Part shown: positions 24,276 to 33,713 of the stretch, one piece after another
How the letters are laid out: each line of letters starts with the position of its first letter
Position numbering within the stretch: position 1 is the first letter of the stretch
Assembly (NCBI RefSeq): GCF_002939985.1
Contig: NZ_MDFM01000021.1
Coordinates: 27,699 to 91,698 of the forward strand
Reading direction: 5' to 3'
DNA from: Xanthomonas hortorum pv. cynarae
Lineage (GTDB): Bacteria; Pseudomonadota; Gammaproteobacteria; Xanthomonadales; Xanthomonadaceae
Length of the DNA: 64,000 nt
Translations under genes and position numbers: made by a program
Notes under the pieces: model-generated
The model's database searches: none
What the model saw: the letters and a program-made list of their open reading frames with translations, nothing else
What the model was told of the DNA's origin: nothing

Positions 24276-26275
24276 TGCTAGGCAAACTTACGCTCGAGGC
24301 GGTTCCGTACCACGAGCCGATCATTATGGTCGCTCTCGGTGGCGCCGGCCTGCTCGGCCTGCTCATCGCGGGCGCCATCACCAAGTACAAGCTGTGGGGC
24401 TACCTGTGGAACGAGTGGTTCACCTCGGTGGATCACAAGCGCATCGGTGTGATGTACATCATCGTGGCGCTGGTCATGCTGCTGCGCGGCTTCGCCGATG
24501 CGGCGATGATGCGTGCCCAGCAGGCGTTGGCGGGTAACGGCGGCGAAGGTGTGCTGCCGCCACATCACTACGACCAGATCTTTACCGCGCACGGCGTGAT
24601 CATGATTTTCTTCATGGCCATGCCGTTCATGACGGGCTTGTTGAATCTGATCGTGCCGCTGCAGATCGGCGCACGCGACGTGGCGTTCCCGTTCCTGAAC
24701 TCGCTGAGCTTTTGGCTGTTCGTAGCCGGTGCGGCGCTGATCAACATCTCGCTGGGTGTCGGTGAATTCGCGCAGACCGGTTGGCTGGCCTATCCGCCGT
24801 TGTCGGGGCTGGAATACAGTCCAGGGGTCGGTGTCGATTACTACATCTGGGCGTTGCAGGTCTCAGGCTTAGGCACGTTGCTGACCGGCATCAACTTCTT
24901 CGTGACGATCATGCGGATGCGCGCGCCGGGCATGACCCTGATGCGCATGCCGATCTTCACCTGGACTGCGCTGATCACCAACATCCTGATCATCGCCGCG
25001 TTCCCGATCCTGACCGTGGCGCTGGCGTTGCTGGGTGCCGACCGTTACCTGGGCACGCACTTCTTCACCAACGACGGTGGCGGCAACGCCATGATGTACG
25101 TCAACCTGATCTGGATCTGGGGCCACCCGGAAGTCTATATCCTGATCCTGCCGGCGTTCGGCATCTTCTCCGAGTTGATCGCGACCTACAGCCGCAAGCG
25201 GTTGTTCGGCTACACCTCGATGGTCTACGCCACCTCGTGCATCGGCGTGCTGTCGTTCGTGGTGTGGTTGCACCACTTCTTCACCATGGGCTCGGGTGCC
25301 AACGTCAATGCCTTCTTCGGCATCACGACGATGATCATCTCGATCCCGACCGGTGTGAAGATCTTCAACTGGCTGTTCACCATGTTCCGCGGTCGTGTGC
25401 ACATGACCTCGCCGGTGCTGTGGACGATCGGCTTCATCATCACCTTCACCATCGGCGGCATGACCGGCGTGATGCTGGCGATTCCGGCGGTGGACTTCGT
25501 GCTGCACAACAGCCTGTTCCTGATCGCGCATTTCCATAACGTGATCATCGGCGGCGTGGTGTTCGGTTACCTGGCAGGTCTGACCTACTGGTTCCCGAAG
25601 GCGTTCGGCTTCAAGCTCAACGAGAAGATCGGCAAGGCCTCGTTCTGGTGCTGGATCATCGGCTTCTTCGTGGCCTTCATGCCGCTGTACGTGCTCGGCT
25701 TCATGGGCATGACCCGCCGCATGAACACCTACAACCACCCCGAGTGGGCGCCGTGGCTGTACGTGGCCGCTGCGGGTGCTGCGATCATCGGCATGGGTAT
25801 CTTCCTGAACCTGGTGCAGATCGGTTACAGCGTCTGGAAGCGCAAGGAGCACATGGACTACACGGGCGATCCGTGGGATGGCCGTACGCTGGAGTGGGCA
25901 ACTTCTTCGCCGCCGCCGTTCTACAACTTCGCCGTGCTGCCGCACATCGACGACCGCGATCAGTTCTGGGCCGACAAGCAGAACGGCAAGGGCTGGGTGC
26001 GTCCGTCCAAGTACGAGGCGATCCACATGCCGCGCAATACCGGTGCGGGCGTGTATATCGGTGCCTTCAGCGTGCTGATGGGCTTCGGGTTGATCTGGCA
26101 CATCTGGTGGCTGGCGATCATTGGCCTGGTCGGCATGATCGGCAGCTTCATTGCGCGCACCTTCGATGACGACATCGATTACTGGGTGCCGGCCGACGAA
26201 GTGGAGCGCATCGAAAACGCGCGCTTTGCCCTGCTCGAACAGCAACATGCGGCGCAGGCCGCGAAGGTGGTATGA
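24275..26275 (+). CDS. cyoB: Cytochrome bo3 ubiquinol oxidase subunit I
   Basis: The catalytic heme-copper subunit, 666 residues (663 in E. coli), with about 15 membrane helices. [17 protein letters not shown] carries the CuB His and the cross-linked Tyr, [11 protein letters not shown] has the two other CuB His residues, and [11 protein letters not shown] the heme ligands. The enzyme oxidises ubiquinol, reduces O2 to water and pumps protons. The ATG at 24275 overlaps the cyoA stop; an ATG at 24254 was rejected because it lies inside cyoA and adds residues not in the family. Confidence 0.97.
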   Translation: MLGKLTLEAVPYHEPIIMVALGGAGLLGLLIAGAITKYKLWGYLWNEWFTSVDHKRIGVMYIIVALVMLLRGFADAAMMRAQQALAGNGGEGVLPPHHYDQIFTAHGVIMIFFMAMPFMTGLLNLIVPLQIGARDVAFPFLNSLSFWLFVAGAALINISLGVGEFAQTGWLAYPPLSGLEYSPGVGVDYYIWALQVSGLGTLLTGINFFVTIMRMRAPGMTLMRMPIFTWTALITNILIIAAFPILTVALALLGADRYLGTHFFTNDGGGNAMMYVNLIWIWGHPEVYILILPAFGIFSELIATYSRKRLFGYTSMVYATSCIGVLSFVVWLHHFFTMGSGANVNAFFGITTMIISIPTGVKIFNWLFTMFRGRVHMTSPVLWTIGFIITFTIGGMTGVMLAIPAVDFVLHNSLFLIAHFHNVIIGGVVFGYLAGLTYWFPKAFGFKLNEKIGKASFWCWIIGFFVAFMPLYVLGFMGMTRRMNTYNHPEWAPWLYVAAAGAAIIGMGIFLNLVQIGYSVWKRKEHMDYTGDPWDGRTLEWATSSPPPFYNFAVLPHIDDRDQFWADKQNGKGWVRPSKYEAIHMPRNTGAGVYIGAFSVLMGFGLIWHIWWLAIIGLVGMIGSFIARTFDDDIDYWVPADEVERIENARFALLEQQHAAQAAKVV

Positions 26276-26901
26276 CCATGTCTTCCTCGACCACGCTTGA
26301 CCACGCCGCCCACGCGGGCGGCCACGACGACCACGAACATCACGACGCCGGTGGCAACACCGTCTTCGGGTTCTGGGTCTACCTGATGAGCGACTGCCTG
26401 CTGTTCGCCGGCCTGTTCGCCACCTATGCGGTGCTCTCGGGTGCCACGGTGGACGGGCCGACGGCCAAAGAGTTGTTCGATCTGAAGTTCGTGCTGGTGG
26501 AAACCTTCCTGCTGTTGTTCAGCAGCCTGAGCTTCGGCGTTGCGATGATTTCCGCGCACAAGCGCAGCATGACCGGGCTGTATGCCTGGTTGGGCGTCAC
26601 CGCGCTGCTGGGTATCGGCTTTCTGTGCATGGAAGTCTGGGAGTTCAACCACCTGATCCATGAAGGTGCCGGCCCGGGGCGCAGCGCGTTCCTGTCGGCC
26701 TTCTTCACCCTGGTGGGCACGCATGGTCTGCACGTGGCCTCGGGTCTGTTGTGGATGGCGGTGCTGGTGATCCAGATCTCCAAGAATGGCCTGACCCCGC
26801 GCAACAGCACGCGTCTGGCCTGCCTGAGCCTGTTCTGGCATTTCCTGGACATCATCTGGATCGGTGTGTTCACCGTCGTCTATCTGCTGGGAGCGCTGTA
26901 A
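26272..26901 (+). CDS. cyoC: Cytochrome bo3 ubiquinol oxidase subunit III
   Basis: A 209-residue, five-helix subunit [27 protein letters not shown] and [15 protein letters not shown] are typical. The N-terminus before the first helix is His-rich ([17 protein letters not shown]). ATG at 26272 overlaps the cyoB stop (ATGA); a second ATG follows at 26278 and could equally be used. Confidence 0.95.
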   Translation: MTMSSSTTLDHAAHAGGHDDHEHHDAGGNTVFGFWVYLMSDCLLFAGLFATYAVLSGATVDGPTAKELFDLKFVLVETFLLLFSSLSFGVAMISAHKRSMTGLYAWLGVTALLGIGFLCMEVWEFNHLIHEGAGPGRSAFLSAFFTLVGTHGLHVASGLLWMAVLVIQISKNGLTPRNSTRLACLSLFWHFLDIIWIGVFTVVYLLGAL

Positions 26902-27236
26902 TGGCCAATCACCACGCGCATGAAACCGCCGCCGATGCACATGCCGGCGGCCTGAAGTCCTACCTGATCGGCTTTGTGATGGCCGTGATCCTGACCGTCA
27001 TCCCGTTTGCGATGGTGATGAGCGGAGCGTTCTCCAAGGGCGTCACCGTCATCGTGATCTCGCTGATGGCCGCCGTGCAGATGCTGGTGCACATGGTGTA
27101 TTTCCTGCATATGGATCGCTCGCCCGAGCAGCGTTCCAACGTGCAGGTGGGCCTGTTCTCGCTGCTGATCATCGGCATCGTGATCGTCGGTTCGCTGTGG
27201 GTGCTGCACAACATGAACGTCAACATGATGCATTGA
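26901..27236 (+). CDS. cyoD: Cytochrome bo3 ubiquinol oxidase subunit IV
   Basis: A 111-residue, three-helix subunit IV needed for assembly of the CuB site. SYLIGFVMAVILTVIPF and VHMVYFLHMDRSPEQR match the family. The ATG shares a base with the cyoC stop (TAATG), so the whole operon is overlapping. A strong terminator follows; cyoE (heme o synthase), normally fifth in the operon, is not in the window. Confidence 0.94.
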   Translation: MANHHAHETAADAHAGGLKSYLIGFVMAVILTVIPFAMVMSGAFSKGVTVIVISLMAAVQMLVHMVYFLHMDRSPEQRSNVQVGLFSLLIIGIVIVGSLWVLHNMNVNMMH

Positions 27237-27276
27237 GACGGCGCCACGCGGATCGCGTCATGCTGTTATGAAGAAG

Positions 27277-27303
27277 GCCGCCAGCGATTGGCGGCTTTTT
27301 TTT
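27277..27303 (+). terminator. Rho-independent terminator of the cyo operon
   Basis: GCCGCCA (27277-27283) and TGGCGGC (27289-27295) form a 7-bp stem with a 5-base loop, followed by eight T. Confidence 0.9.
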
Positions 27304-27406
27304 GCGCATGAATTTGCCTGCGGCATGACCAATGGCATACGGGGAAGCCGTGGTGGGCGCTTAGCATCGTGGGCTTGCCTGTTTCCAGGTCACCTGCGGA
27401 GTTGCG

Positions 27407-29296
27407 ATGAAGATGCCCACCCTGTTGTCCGTGTCGCTGCTGGCAGCGCTGTCGTTGCCCGCCGCCGCGCAAACCGCGCCGCCGCAGGACGTGCCGTTCG
27501 AAGGCAGCTTGAAGATCGATGTCGATGCCACCGATCTGGCGCACCGCATCTTCAAGGTCAGGACCACCATGCCGGCAAAGCCCGGCCCGATGACGCTGCT
27601 GTATCCGCAGTGGATCCCCGGCAATCACTCACCGACCGGGCCGATCGACAAGCTCGCCGGCCTGGTGATCAAGGTCGATGGCAAGGTGGTGCCGTGGACG
27701 CGCGATCAGTTCGACGTGTACGCCTTCAAGATCGATGTGCCGCAGGGCGCCACCGAGCTGGTAGCCGAGTTCAAGTTTCTCTCGCCGCAGGCGAGCAACC
27801 AGGGCCGGGTGATGATGACCCCGGAAATGCTCAACCTGCAGTGGAACACCACCGCGCTGTATCCGGCCGGTGTCTTCGCACGCAACATCAAGACGCAGGC
27901 CAGTGTGACCTTGCCCAAGGGCTGGGACTACGCGACCGCGCTGGAAACCCAGAGCCGGGTCGGCGACACGGTGACCTTCAAGCCGATCGACTTCGACGAC
28001 CTGGTCGACTCGCCGATGTTTGCCGGCAAGTACTACAAGCGCGTGGAGCTGAGCGGCGGCAAGCAGCCGGTCTACCTCAACGTCTTTGCCGACGAAGCCA
28101 AGTCGCTGGATGCCAAGCCCGAACAGATCAAGGCGCATGCGGCGCTGGTGCAGCAGATGGACAAGTTGTACGGCGCGCGCCATTTCGACCATTATGAATT
28201 TTTGCTCGCGCTGACCAAGAAGCTGGGCGGCATCGGCCTGGAGCACCATCGCTCCAGCGAAAACAGCGGCGTGCCGACGTATTTCACCGAGTGGGACAAG
28301 AGCTGGACCGGGCGCGACCTGCTCGCGCACGAATTCAACCATTCCTGGAACGGCAAGTATCGCCGCGGCGCGGATCTGGCCACGCCAAATTTCAACGTGC
28401 CGATGGGCGACAGCCTGCTGTGGCTGTACGAGGGCCAGACCCAGTTCTGGGGCGAAGTGATGGCCGCACGCTCGGGCCTGTGGACGCGGGATCAGGCGCG
28501 CGACATGCTGGCCGGCGTGGCGGCAAGCTACGAGCGTGGCCGCCCCGGCATGGCCTGGCGCACCGTACAGGACACCACCAACGACCCGACCATGTCGATG
28601 CGCCGCCCGAAGGCGTACCGCAGCTATCAGATGAGCGAGGACTATTATTCCGGCGGCCAGATGATGTGGCTGGAAGTGGATAGCAAGCTGCGCGCGCTGA
28701 CCAACAACAAGCGCTCCATCGACGACTTCGGCAAGGCGTTCTTCGGCATGAAGAACGGCGATTGGGACGTCAATCCGTACACCTTCGACGACATCGTGAC
28801 CACGCTCAACGGCGTGGCCGCCTACGACTGGGCGAGCCTGTTGCGCAGCCGCATGGATGGGCACGGGTCGTTGAACGGCGGCATCGAAGCCAATGGCTGG
28901 AAGCTGGTCTACAACGAGGAGCCGAACCTGGCCACCCAGGCCGACGAGGGCGACGAGAACAACGACAAGGACGCCATCCTGACCTATTCGCTTGGCCTGT
29001 CTTTGAAAGCCTCGGGTGATATCAGCGATGTGCTATGGGACGGCCCGGCCTTCAATGCCGGCCTGATCGCCGGCAACACGATCGTGGCGGTCAACGGCCG
29101 CGCCTTCAGCAGTGAGGTGATCAAGGACGCGATCACGGCGGCCAAGGGCACCACCGCGCCGATCGAATTGCTGGTCAAGCGCCTGGACCGCTACGACACC
29201 GTGCGCATCGATTACCACGGCGGCCTGCTGTATCCGCATCTGGAGCGCATTACCGGCAAGCCGGATCGCTTGAGCGAGTTGTACAAGGCGCGTTGA
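27407..29296 (+). CDS. M61-family aminopeptidase with C-terminal PDZ domain
   Basis: A 629-residue exported metallopeptidase. A signal peptide ends near AAAQTA (about residue 23). The M61 catalytic zinc site is LLAHEFNHSWNGK, with HEFNH starting near residue 308, and the downstream third ligand lies in LLWLYEGQTQFWGE. The C-terminal ~100 residues form a PDZ-like domain (GPAFNAGLIAGNTIVAVNGRAF). M61 enzymes of this type (glycyl aminopeptidase group) are periplasmic and trim N-terminal residues from peptides. The gene is monocistronic, between the cyo terminator and a repeat array. Confidence 0.9.
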   Translation: MKMPTLLSVSLLAALSLPAAAQTAPPQDVPFEGSLKIDVDATDLAHRIFKVRTTMPAKPGPMTLLYPQWIPGNHSPTGPIDKLAGLVIKVDGKVVPWTRDQFDVYAFKIDVPQGATELVAEFKFLSPQASNQGRVMMTPEMLNLQWNTTALYPAGVFARNIKTQASVTLPKGWDYATALETQSRVGDTVTFKPIDFDDLVDSPMFAGKYYKRVELSGGKQPVYLNVFADEAKSLDAKPEQIKAHAALVQQMDKLYGARHFDHYEFLLALTKKLGGIGLEHHRSSENSGVPTYFTEWDKSWTGRDLLAHEFNHSWNGKYRRGADLATPNFNVPMGDSLLWLYEGQTQFWGEVMAARSGLWTRDQARDMLAGVAASYERGRPGMAWRTVQDTTNDPTMSMRRPKAYRSYQMSEDYYSGGQMMWLEVDSKLRALTNNKRSIDDFGKAFFGMKNGDWDVNPYTFDDIVTTLNGVAAYDWASLLRSRMDGHGSLNGGIEANGWKLVYNEEPNLATQADEGDENNDKDAILTYSLGLSLKASGDISDVLWDGPAFNAGLIAGNTIVAVNGRAFSSEVIKDAITAAKGTTAPIELLVKRLDRYDTVRIDYHGGLLYPHLERITGKPDRLSELYKAR

Positions 29297-29530
29297 TGGG
29301 CGCTGCCCGCTCGGAGCTGTTCGAGCGGGCAATTGCAGGATCTGGAGCTGCATGGTCGGTTGCGATCGATCATGCAGCTTCGGAGATTGATCTTCGTCGG
29401 TACCGATGCCGACTGATCGATATAAAGACAGTGCGCTAGCCAAGTGGCCGGCCTCGTCGATGCCTCCCACGTAGAGCGTCGTTGTTGAAATTTCCAGTTG
29501 CACGCAATCCAACAGCGCGTCAGCTTGGAC
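29297..29530. other. Intergenic stretch upstream of the heptamer array
   Basis: About 230 bp after the M61 peptidase with no gene seen. It begins with a short GC-rich inverted repeat (GCCCGCTCG with CGAGCGGGC around 29306-29332), which is followed by AATTGC rather than a T run and so is a doubtful terminator. Confidence 0.5.
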
Positions 29531-29642
29531 GATTCCCGAATCCCGAATCCCGAATCCCGATTCCCGATTCCCGATTCCCGAATCCCGAATCCCGATTCCC
29601 GATTCCCGATTCCCGATTCCCGAATCCCGAATCCCGAATCCC
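29531..29642. repeat. Sixteen-unit tandem array of GAWTCCC heptamers
   Basis: Sixteen perfect 7-bp units, each GATTCCC or GAATCCC, in the order T A A A T T T A A T T T T A A A (T = GATTCCC, A = GAATCCC). Each T-to-A junction creates a GATTC...GAATC palindrome. The array ends about 80 bp before the radA start. It is non-coding in practice, although it keeps several frames open because the unit has no stop. Confidence 0.92.
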
Positions 29643-29721
29643 GTCGCCAAGCGCCAGCGTCGCGCATCCTGAGACCGGCGGCGACTATGCTGTCGCTCCA
29701 GAAACGATTGGCTAACTGACG

Positions 29722-31113
29722 ATGGCGAAGGCAAAAATAGCCTATGTCTGCGGCGAGTGTGGCGCCGAATACAACAAGTGGCAGGGGCAGTGCACCGAGT
29801 GCGGAGTGTGGAATACGCTCAGCGAAATCGTGCTCGAAAGCGCAACCCCCGGCGGCAAGGCATCGCCGGCGGCTTCGCGCCGCACCGGTTGGTCGGGCAA
29901 GACCGAGGCACCCAAGATCACCGCGCTCAAGGACGTGCGCCAATCCGAACAGTCGCGCGTGTCCACCGGCATCGGCGAGTTCGATCGGGTGCTGGGCGGC
30001 GGTCTGGTCGAAGGCGCGGTGGTGTTGATCGGTGGCGACCCCGGCATCGGCAAGTCGACGTTGTTGCTGCAGGCATTGGCCAGCATGGCCAGTACGCTGC
30101 CGGTGCTGTACGTCACCGGCGAAGAATCGCTGGCCCAGGTCGCAGGACGTGCGGTGCGCCTGGATCTGCCGCTGGAAGGCCTGAATGCGCTGGCCGAAAC
30201 CGGCATCGAAAACATCCTGCAGCACGCCAGCGTGGCGCGGCCGAAGCTGATCGTGGCCGACTCGGTACAGACCTTGTGGACCGAATCGCTGACCGCAGCG
30301 CCGGGCTCGGTGAGCCAGGTGCGCGAGAGCGCGGCGCGGCTGGTGCGCTATGCCAAGGAAACCGGCACCGCCGTCTTCCTGGTCGGCCATGTGACCAAGG
30401 AAGGCGGCATCGCGGGGCCGCGCGTGCTGGAGCATATGGTCGATGCGGTGCTGTACTTCGAAGGCGAGAGCGGCAGCCGGTTTCGCTTGCTGCGCGCCTT
30501 CAAGAATCGCTTCGGTGCGGTCAACGAGCTGGGCGTGTTCGCGATGGGCGAGAAGGGCCTCAAGGAGGTCTCCAACCCGTCGGCGATCTTCCTGTCCGGC
30601 GGCAGCACCCAGCAGCCCGGTAGTTGCGTGATGGTCACCCGCGAAGGCACCCGGCCGTTGATGGTGGAAGTGCAGGCGCTGGTGGATGCCTCGCCGTTGT
30701 CCAATCCGCGTCGGGTCGCGGTGGGGTTGGAACAGAATCGGCTGGCGATGCTGCTGGCGGTGCTGCATCGCCATGGCGGCATCGTGGTGGGCGATCAGGA
30801 CGTATTCGTCAACGTGGTCGGCGGCATCCGCGTGCAGGAAACCGCGGCCGATCTGCCGGTGTTGCTGGCAGTGTTGTCCTCGTTGCGCGACCGGCCATTG
30901 GCCGAGAAGACGATCGCCTTCGGCGAGGTGGGGTTGTCCGGCGAGATCCGGCCGGTGCCCAACGGCGAGGACCGCCTGAAAGAAGCCGCCACCCATGGCT
31001 TCAAACGCGCGATCGTGCCCAAGGCCAATGCGCCGAAGACCACCAGCATCAAGGGCATGGAGATCGTCGCGGTGGAGCGGCTGAGCCAGGCATTGGAAGC
31101 GGCGGCTGAGTGA
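29722..31113 (+). CDS. radA: DNA repair protein RadA
   Basis: A 463-residue RecA-like ATPase that promotes branch migration during recombinational repair. The N-terminal zinc finger is CGECGAEYNKWQGQCTEC (residues about 10-27); Walker A GGDPGIGKST lies near residue 106; the RadA-specific FKNRFGAVNELGVFAM lies near 260; and the C-terminal third is the Lon-like domain (EIRPVPNGEDRLKEAATHGF). The ATG at 29722 places the zinc finger at the usual position. The heptamer array lies in its leader. Confidence 0.97.
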   Translation: MAKAKIAYVCGECGAEYNKWQGQCTECGVWNTLSEIVLESATPGGKASPAASRRTGWSGKTEAPKITALKDVRQSEQSRVSTGIGEFDRVLGGGLVEGAVVLIGGDPGIGKSTLLLQALASMASTLPVLYVTGEESLAQVAGRAVRLDLPLEGLNALAETGIENILQHASVARPKLIVADSVQTLWTESLTAAPGSVSQVRESAARLVRYAKETGTAVFLVGHVTKEGGIAGPRVLEHMVDAVLYFEGESGSRFRLLRAFKNRFGAVNELGVFAMGEKGLKEVSNPSAIFLSGGSTQQPGSCVMVTREGTRPLMVEVQALVDASPLSNPRRVAVGLEQNRLAMLLAVLHRHGGIVVGDQDVFVNVVGGIRVQETAADLPVLLAVLSSLRDRPLAEKTIAFGEVGLSGEIRPVPNGEDRLKEAATHGFKRAIVPKANAPKTTSIKGMEIVAVERLSQALEAAAE

Positions 31114-31137
31114 GGTCCACGCAGAGCGGGGCGGGCG

Positions 31138-31157
31138 CTGAGCTGAGCTGAGCTGAG
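31138..31157. repeat. CTGAG x4 short tandem repeat
   Basis: Four perfect CTGAG units lie 25 bp after the radA stop. They are in non-coding sequence, so copy-number change would not shift a reading frame. Confidence 0.8.
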
Positions 31158-31573
31158 CAGTGTCGAACGTGGCGGCAGCCTCGCCTCGACCACGTCAGGC
31201 AGCCGCATGTCGCGCTCGTCCCGACCATTGCCCGCAGACCGTCAATGAGCGATCGGACGCCCTGACGATCGCCTCTCAAGAGCGCACGCTTGGCCAGAGT
31301 CATCGTTGAAAACCTGGCAATCTTCAGTGCGCGTAACGAGCTGCGGCGGCGACGTGCCGGGTGCACAACGTCAGCCGGTCTGGTCGGTGCGTTGACCGCG
31401 CCTCTCCGCTGCGACTGAGCACTGCAAACCGTCTGTCGGATAGGCGGCTGTATTCGCGTTTGATTGTCGAGAAAACGTTTTCAGAAAGAGTGCGGCTATG
31501 GCACCATGCGCGGCCCGTTGCACCGTGCACCGGATCACAGACACCGCTGACTGCTCTTACCTGGAGAATCACA
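31158..31573. other. Intergenic stretch between radA and the DUF805 gene
   Basis: About 415 bp. In-frame codons extend upstream of the DUF805 gene to 31361, but that part has no coding character or family match. AACGTTTTC near 31475 marks a local A+T-richer patch that may hold the promoter; no clear -35/-10 pair was identified. Confidence 0.5.
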
Positions 31574-31960
31574 ATGGAATGGATGTTGTTGCCGCTCAAG
31601 CGCTACGCCGACTTCACCGGTCGCTCGCGTCGCAAGGAATACTGGATGTTCTTCTTGCTGCAGATGATTGTTCTGCTGGTGCTGGGCGGCATTTTCGGCA
31701 TCGCGGCAGCGATAGGCGGCGGCGACAACGGCCCCGGCCCGCTGGCGTGGGTGGTGTTTGCCATCATCATGATCGTCGGCCTGGCAATGATCGTGCCGGG
31801 CATTGCAGTGACCGTGCGTCGCCTGCATGACCAGGGCAAGTCCGGCTGGTTCTATCTGATCAGCCTGGTACCTTACGTGGGTGCGATCGTCTTGCTGGTC
31901 TTCATGTGCATGGACGGCACCCCGGGCCCGAACGAATACGGTGAAAGCCCCAAGCAGTAA
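31574..31960 (+). CDS. DUF805 membrane protein
   Basis: A 128-residue inner-membrane protein of the DUF805 (YhaH-like) family, with three hydrophobic helices. The family pattern is clear: YADFTGRSRRKEYWMF at the N-terminus, VRRLHDQGKSGWFYLI near residue 80, and DGTPGPNEYGESP at the end. No molecular function is established for the family. The ATG at 31574 has GGAGAATC just upstream and gives the standard N-terminus MEWMLLPLKRY. Confidence 0.88.
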   Translation: MEWMLLPLKRYADFTGRSRRKEYWMFFLLQMIVLLVLGGIFGIAAAIGGGDNGPGPLAWVVFAIIMIVGLAMIVPGIAVTVRRLHDQGKSGWFYLISLVPYVGAIVLLVFMCMDGTPGPNEYGESPKQ

Positions 31961-31981
31961 CCGGACGCACCGATCGATCGA

Positions 31982-32020
31982 ACAACGGCGCAGGGAAGTC
32001 CCTGCGCCGTTGTCGTTTTT
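31982..32020 (+). terminator. Rho-independent terminator after the DUF805 gene
   Basis: A 14-bp stem (ACAACGGCGCAGGG with CCCTGCGCCGTTGT) around an AAGT loop, followed by CGTTTTT. It also separates the convergent hrpG gene. Confidence 0.9.
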
Positions 32021-32082
32021 GCAATTTTATTGGCTTGAAACAAGCCTTGCGTCGGCACGCACCACGCCAAGACGCGTCTGGA

Positions 32083-32868
32083 TCAGCACGCCGCAGCGTG
32101 GCTTGCCGCGTTCTGGGGTGTGAGCTTGCCCGGAGTCAGTGCATCTGTGTCATGCAGTGCAAGTTCCAGCTTGTAGCCATGCGAATACACGGTTCTGATG
32201 CGCACCGCGCCACTGTGATTGCACAGCTGCAACTTCTTGCGCAGCTTGTAGATGTGCTGCTCCATGGTGCGGTCGGTGAACTCGGTATGGCTGCCCCATA
32301 CCGCCTTGGCCAACTGGCAGCGTCGGAAGCACACACCGGGGCTGGAGAACAGCAACCAGGCAATCGAGAACTCGCGTGCAGTGAGCACGATCGGCTTGTC
32401 GTGCAGATACACGGTGTTCTCGTCGCGGATCAACTGGTAGGGCCCAACGCTGAGTTGCTGCGTTTCCGGGCATGCCTGCGCCACCGGCGAGATCGCCAAT
32501 GCCGCGCGGACATGCAACTCATGCGAATTGAACGGCAGCGCCAGCACGTCCTGCGCACCGGCGCGATACCAGGCCAGGATGTCGTTGGGGCAATCGAAAC
32601 GCCCCAGCACGATCAATGGCGTTGGATGGCCGCTATGGCAGCGCTGCCAGGCCAGCAGCGAACTATCGTCGGAGGCAACGCAGGTCGCATCGAACACCAG
32701 CAGCTCGCAAGGGGAATGTCGCAGCGAGCGCAGTAGTTCGAGCTCGTCGGAAAAGACCGCAAAACTCGGCGCGAGCGGTGCGAGGCTCGCATTGACCTGC
32801 GACGCCAGACGCGCATCCTGCGTCAACAGGAAAGCCGATCCTTGCTTGCCGGAAGCGTTGGCGTACAT
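32083..32868 (-). CDS. hrpG: HrpG, OmpR-type response regulator controlling type III secretion
   Basis: A 261-residue response regulator that activates hrpX and through it the type III secretion and effector genes of Xanthomonas. The N-terminal receiver is divergent but keeps Asp60 in LLVFDATC. Glu44 (in DELELL) is the residue whose change to Lys makes HrpG constitutive in published work on X. vesicatoria, and it is unmutated here. The C-terminal winged helix has LTAREFSIAWLLFSSPG and DRTMEQHIYKLRKKL. The ATG at 32868 is preceded by GGAAGG, and it gives exactly the literature numbering of Glu44 and Asp60; in-frame sequence upstream to 33051 was rejected. hrpX is the divergent neighbour. Confidence 0.93.
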   Translation of the reverse strand: MYANASGKQGSAFLLTQDARLASQVNASLAPLAPSFAVFSDELELLRSLRHSPCELLVFDATCVASDDSSLLAWQRCHSGHPTPLIVLGRFDCPNDILAWYRAGAQDVLALPFNSHELHVRAALAISPVAQACPETQQLSVGPYQLIRDENTVYLHDKPIVLTAREFSIAWLLFSSPGVCFRRCQLAKAVWGSHTEFTDRTMEQHIYKLRKKLQLCNHSGAVRIRTVYSHGYKLELALHDTDALTPGKLTPQNAASHAAAC

Positions 32869-33713
32869 CAGCCAGCCTTCCCATGTCGGCATGCGTACCA
32901 GTCGTATGTCGGGTGCCTGTGACGGGCAGCCGGCGCCAATACAAAACCCACGTGTATAGATAAGTACATCGCCAAACCTTTCGGCTGCCAGGGAGGGTCT
33001 GACCGAGATCAGACGAATGGTATGTACCATTGGCGAGGCAGAAAGTTTCACTGCTGCGTACTTTTCTTCGGCTTTGCGTGGGTTGGCTTTAACGTGCGCT
33101 CAGATAGGCGTAACGGAGCTCTTACATTTAGGCATGGATGCGCCGGAAATAACAAAATTACGACATTGCTGCGGCGACGGCGCTGCAGAAGCGCCAGGAA
33201 ATCGCCCGGGTCCGCAGGCATCCAGACCAATTGGTCAGGTATAGACCAAGGTATTGCAATTTATTCGCTGTTATAGCGCTTGCGGAATATGTCTGCGGCT
33301 TATCGACGCGGCGGATCGCCGAAGTTTCTATTCGCGGCGATTGCGTTTGTTCCCACAGGCAACCGACATGCAGTCATTGCCACGACATGCCTCGACAACG
33401 CGAGCTGCGCGTGGAAGCGAGATGTTCGGAGACGTTCCGGCACCGCCAGGGTCTTGCTGCAGGAGCCGATGTCTTCAGTACGCAATCGTATGTCGTGCGA
33501 TGTCCTGTGCACGACATCGGACCTGGAGTGCAAAAAGTGCCCACACGCTCTGCACGCCGCGCGACTGGCACGGTTCGACCAGAGTGAGAATTTTTGATTT
33601 TCTTAGTGCCCTAAAGTGAGAAATTCCATTGGATCCGCTGCATACAATCGAGTGCGCCAAAAGACCGGCGAAATTGGTTGTTTTTTGCTCATCCCCCTAA
33701 GAGAGAGCCCGGC
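32869..33713. promoter_or_regulatory. hrpG-hrpX divergent regulatory region
   Basis: An 845-bp non-coding stretch between the two divergent regulator genes, visibly richer in A+T than its surroundings (for example around 33130-33165 and 33240-33290). Both promoters must lie here. Several short frames cross it, but none has coding character. No plant-inducible-promoter box (TTCGB-N15-TTCGB) was found by eye. Confidence 0.7.

Noticed and set aside
29531..29642. CRISPR array
   Set aside because: Units are 7 bp and contiguous, with no spacers and no cas genes.
33300..33600. Small genes in the hrpG-hrpX gap
   Set aside because: Several frames of 60-120 codons exist on both strands, but none has a ribosome site, family match or consistent codon bias.
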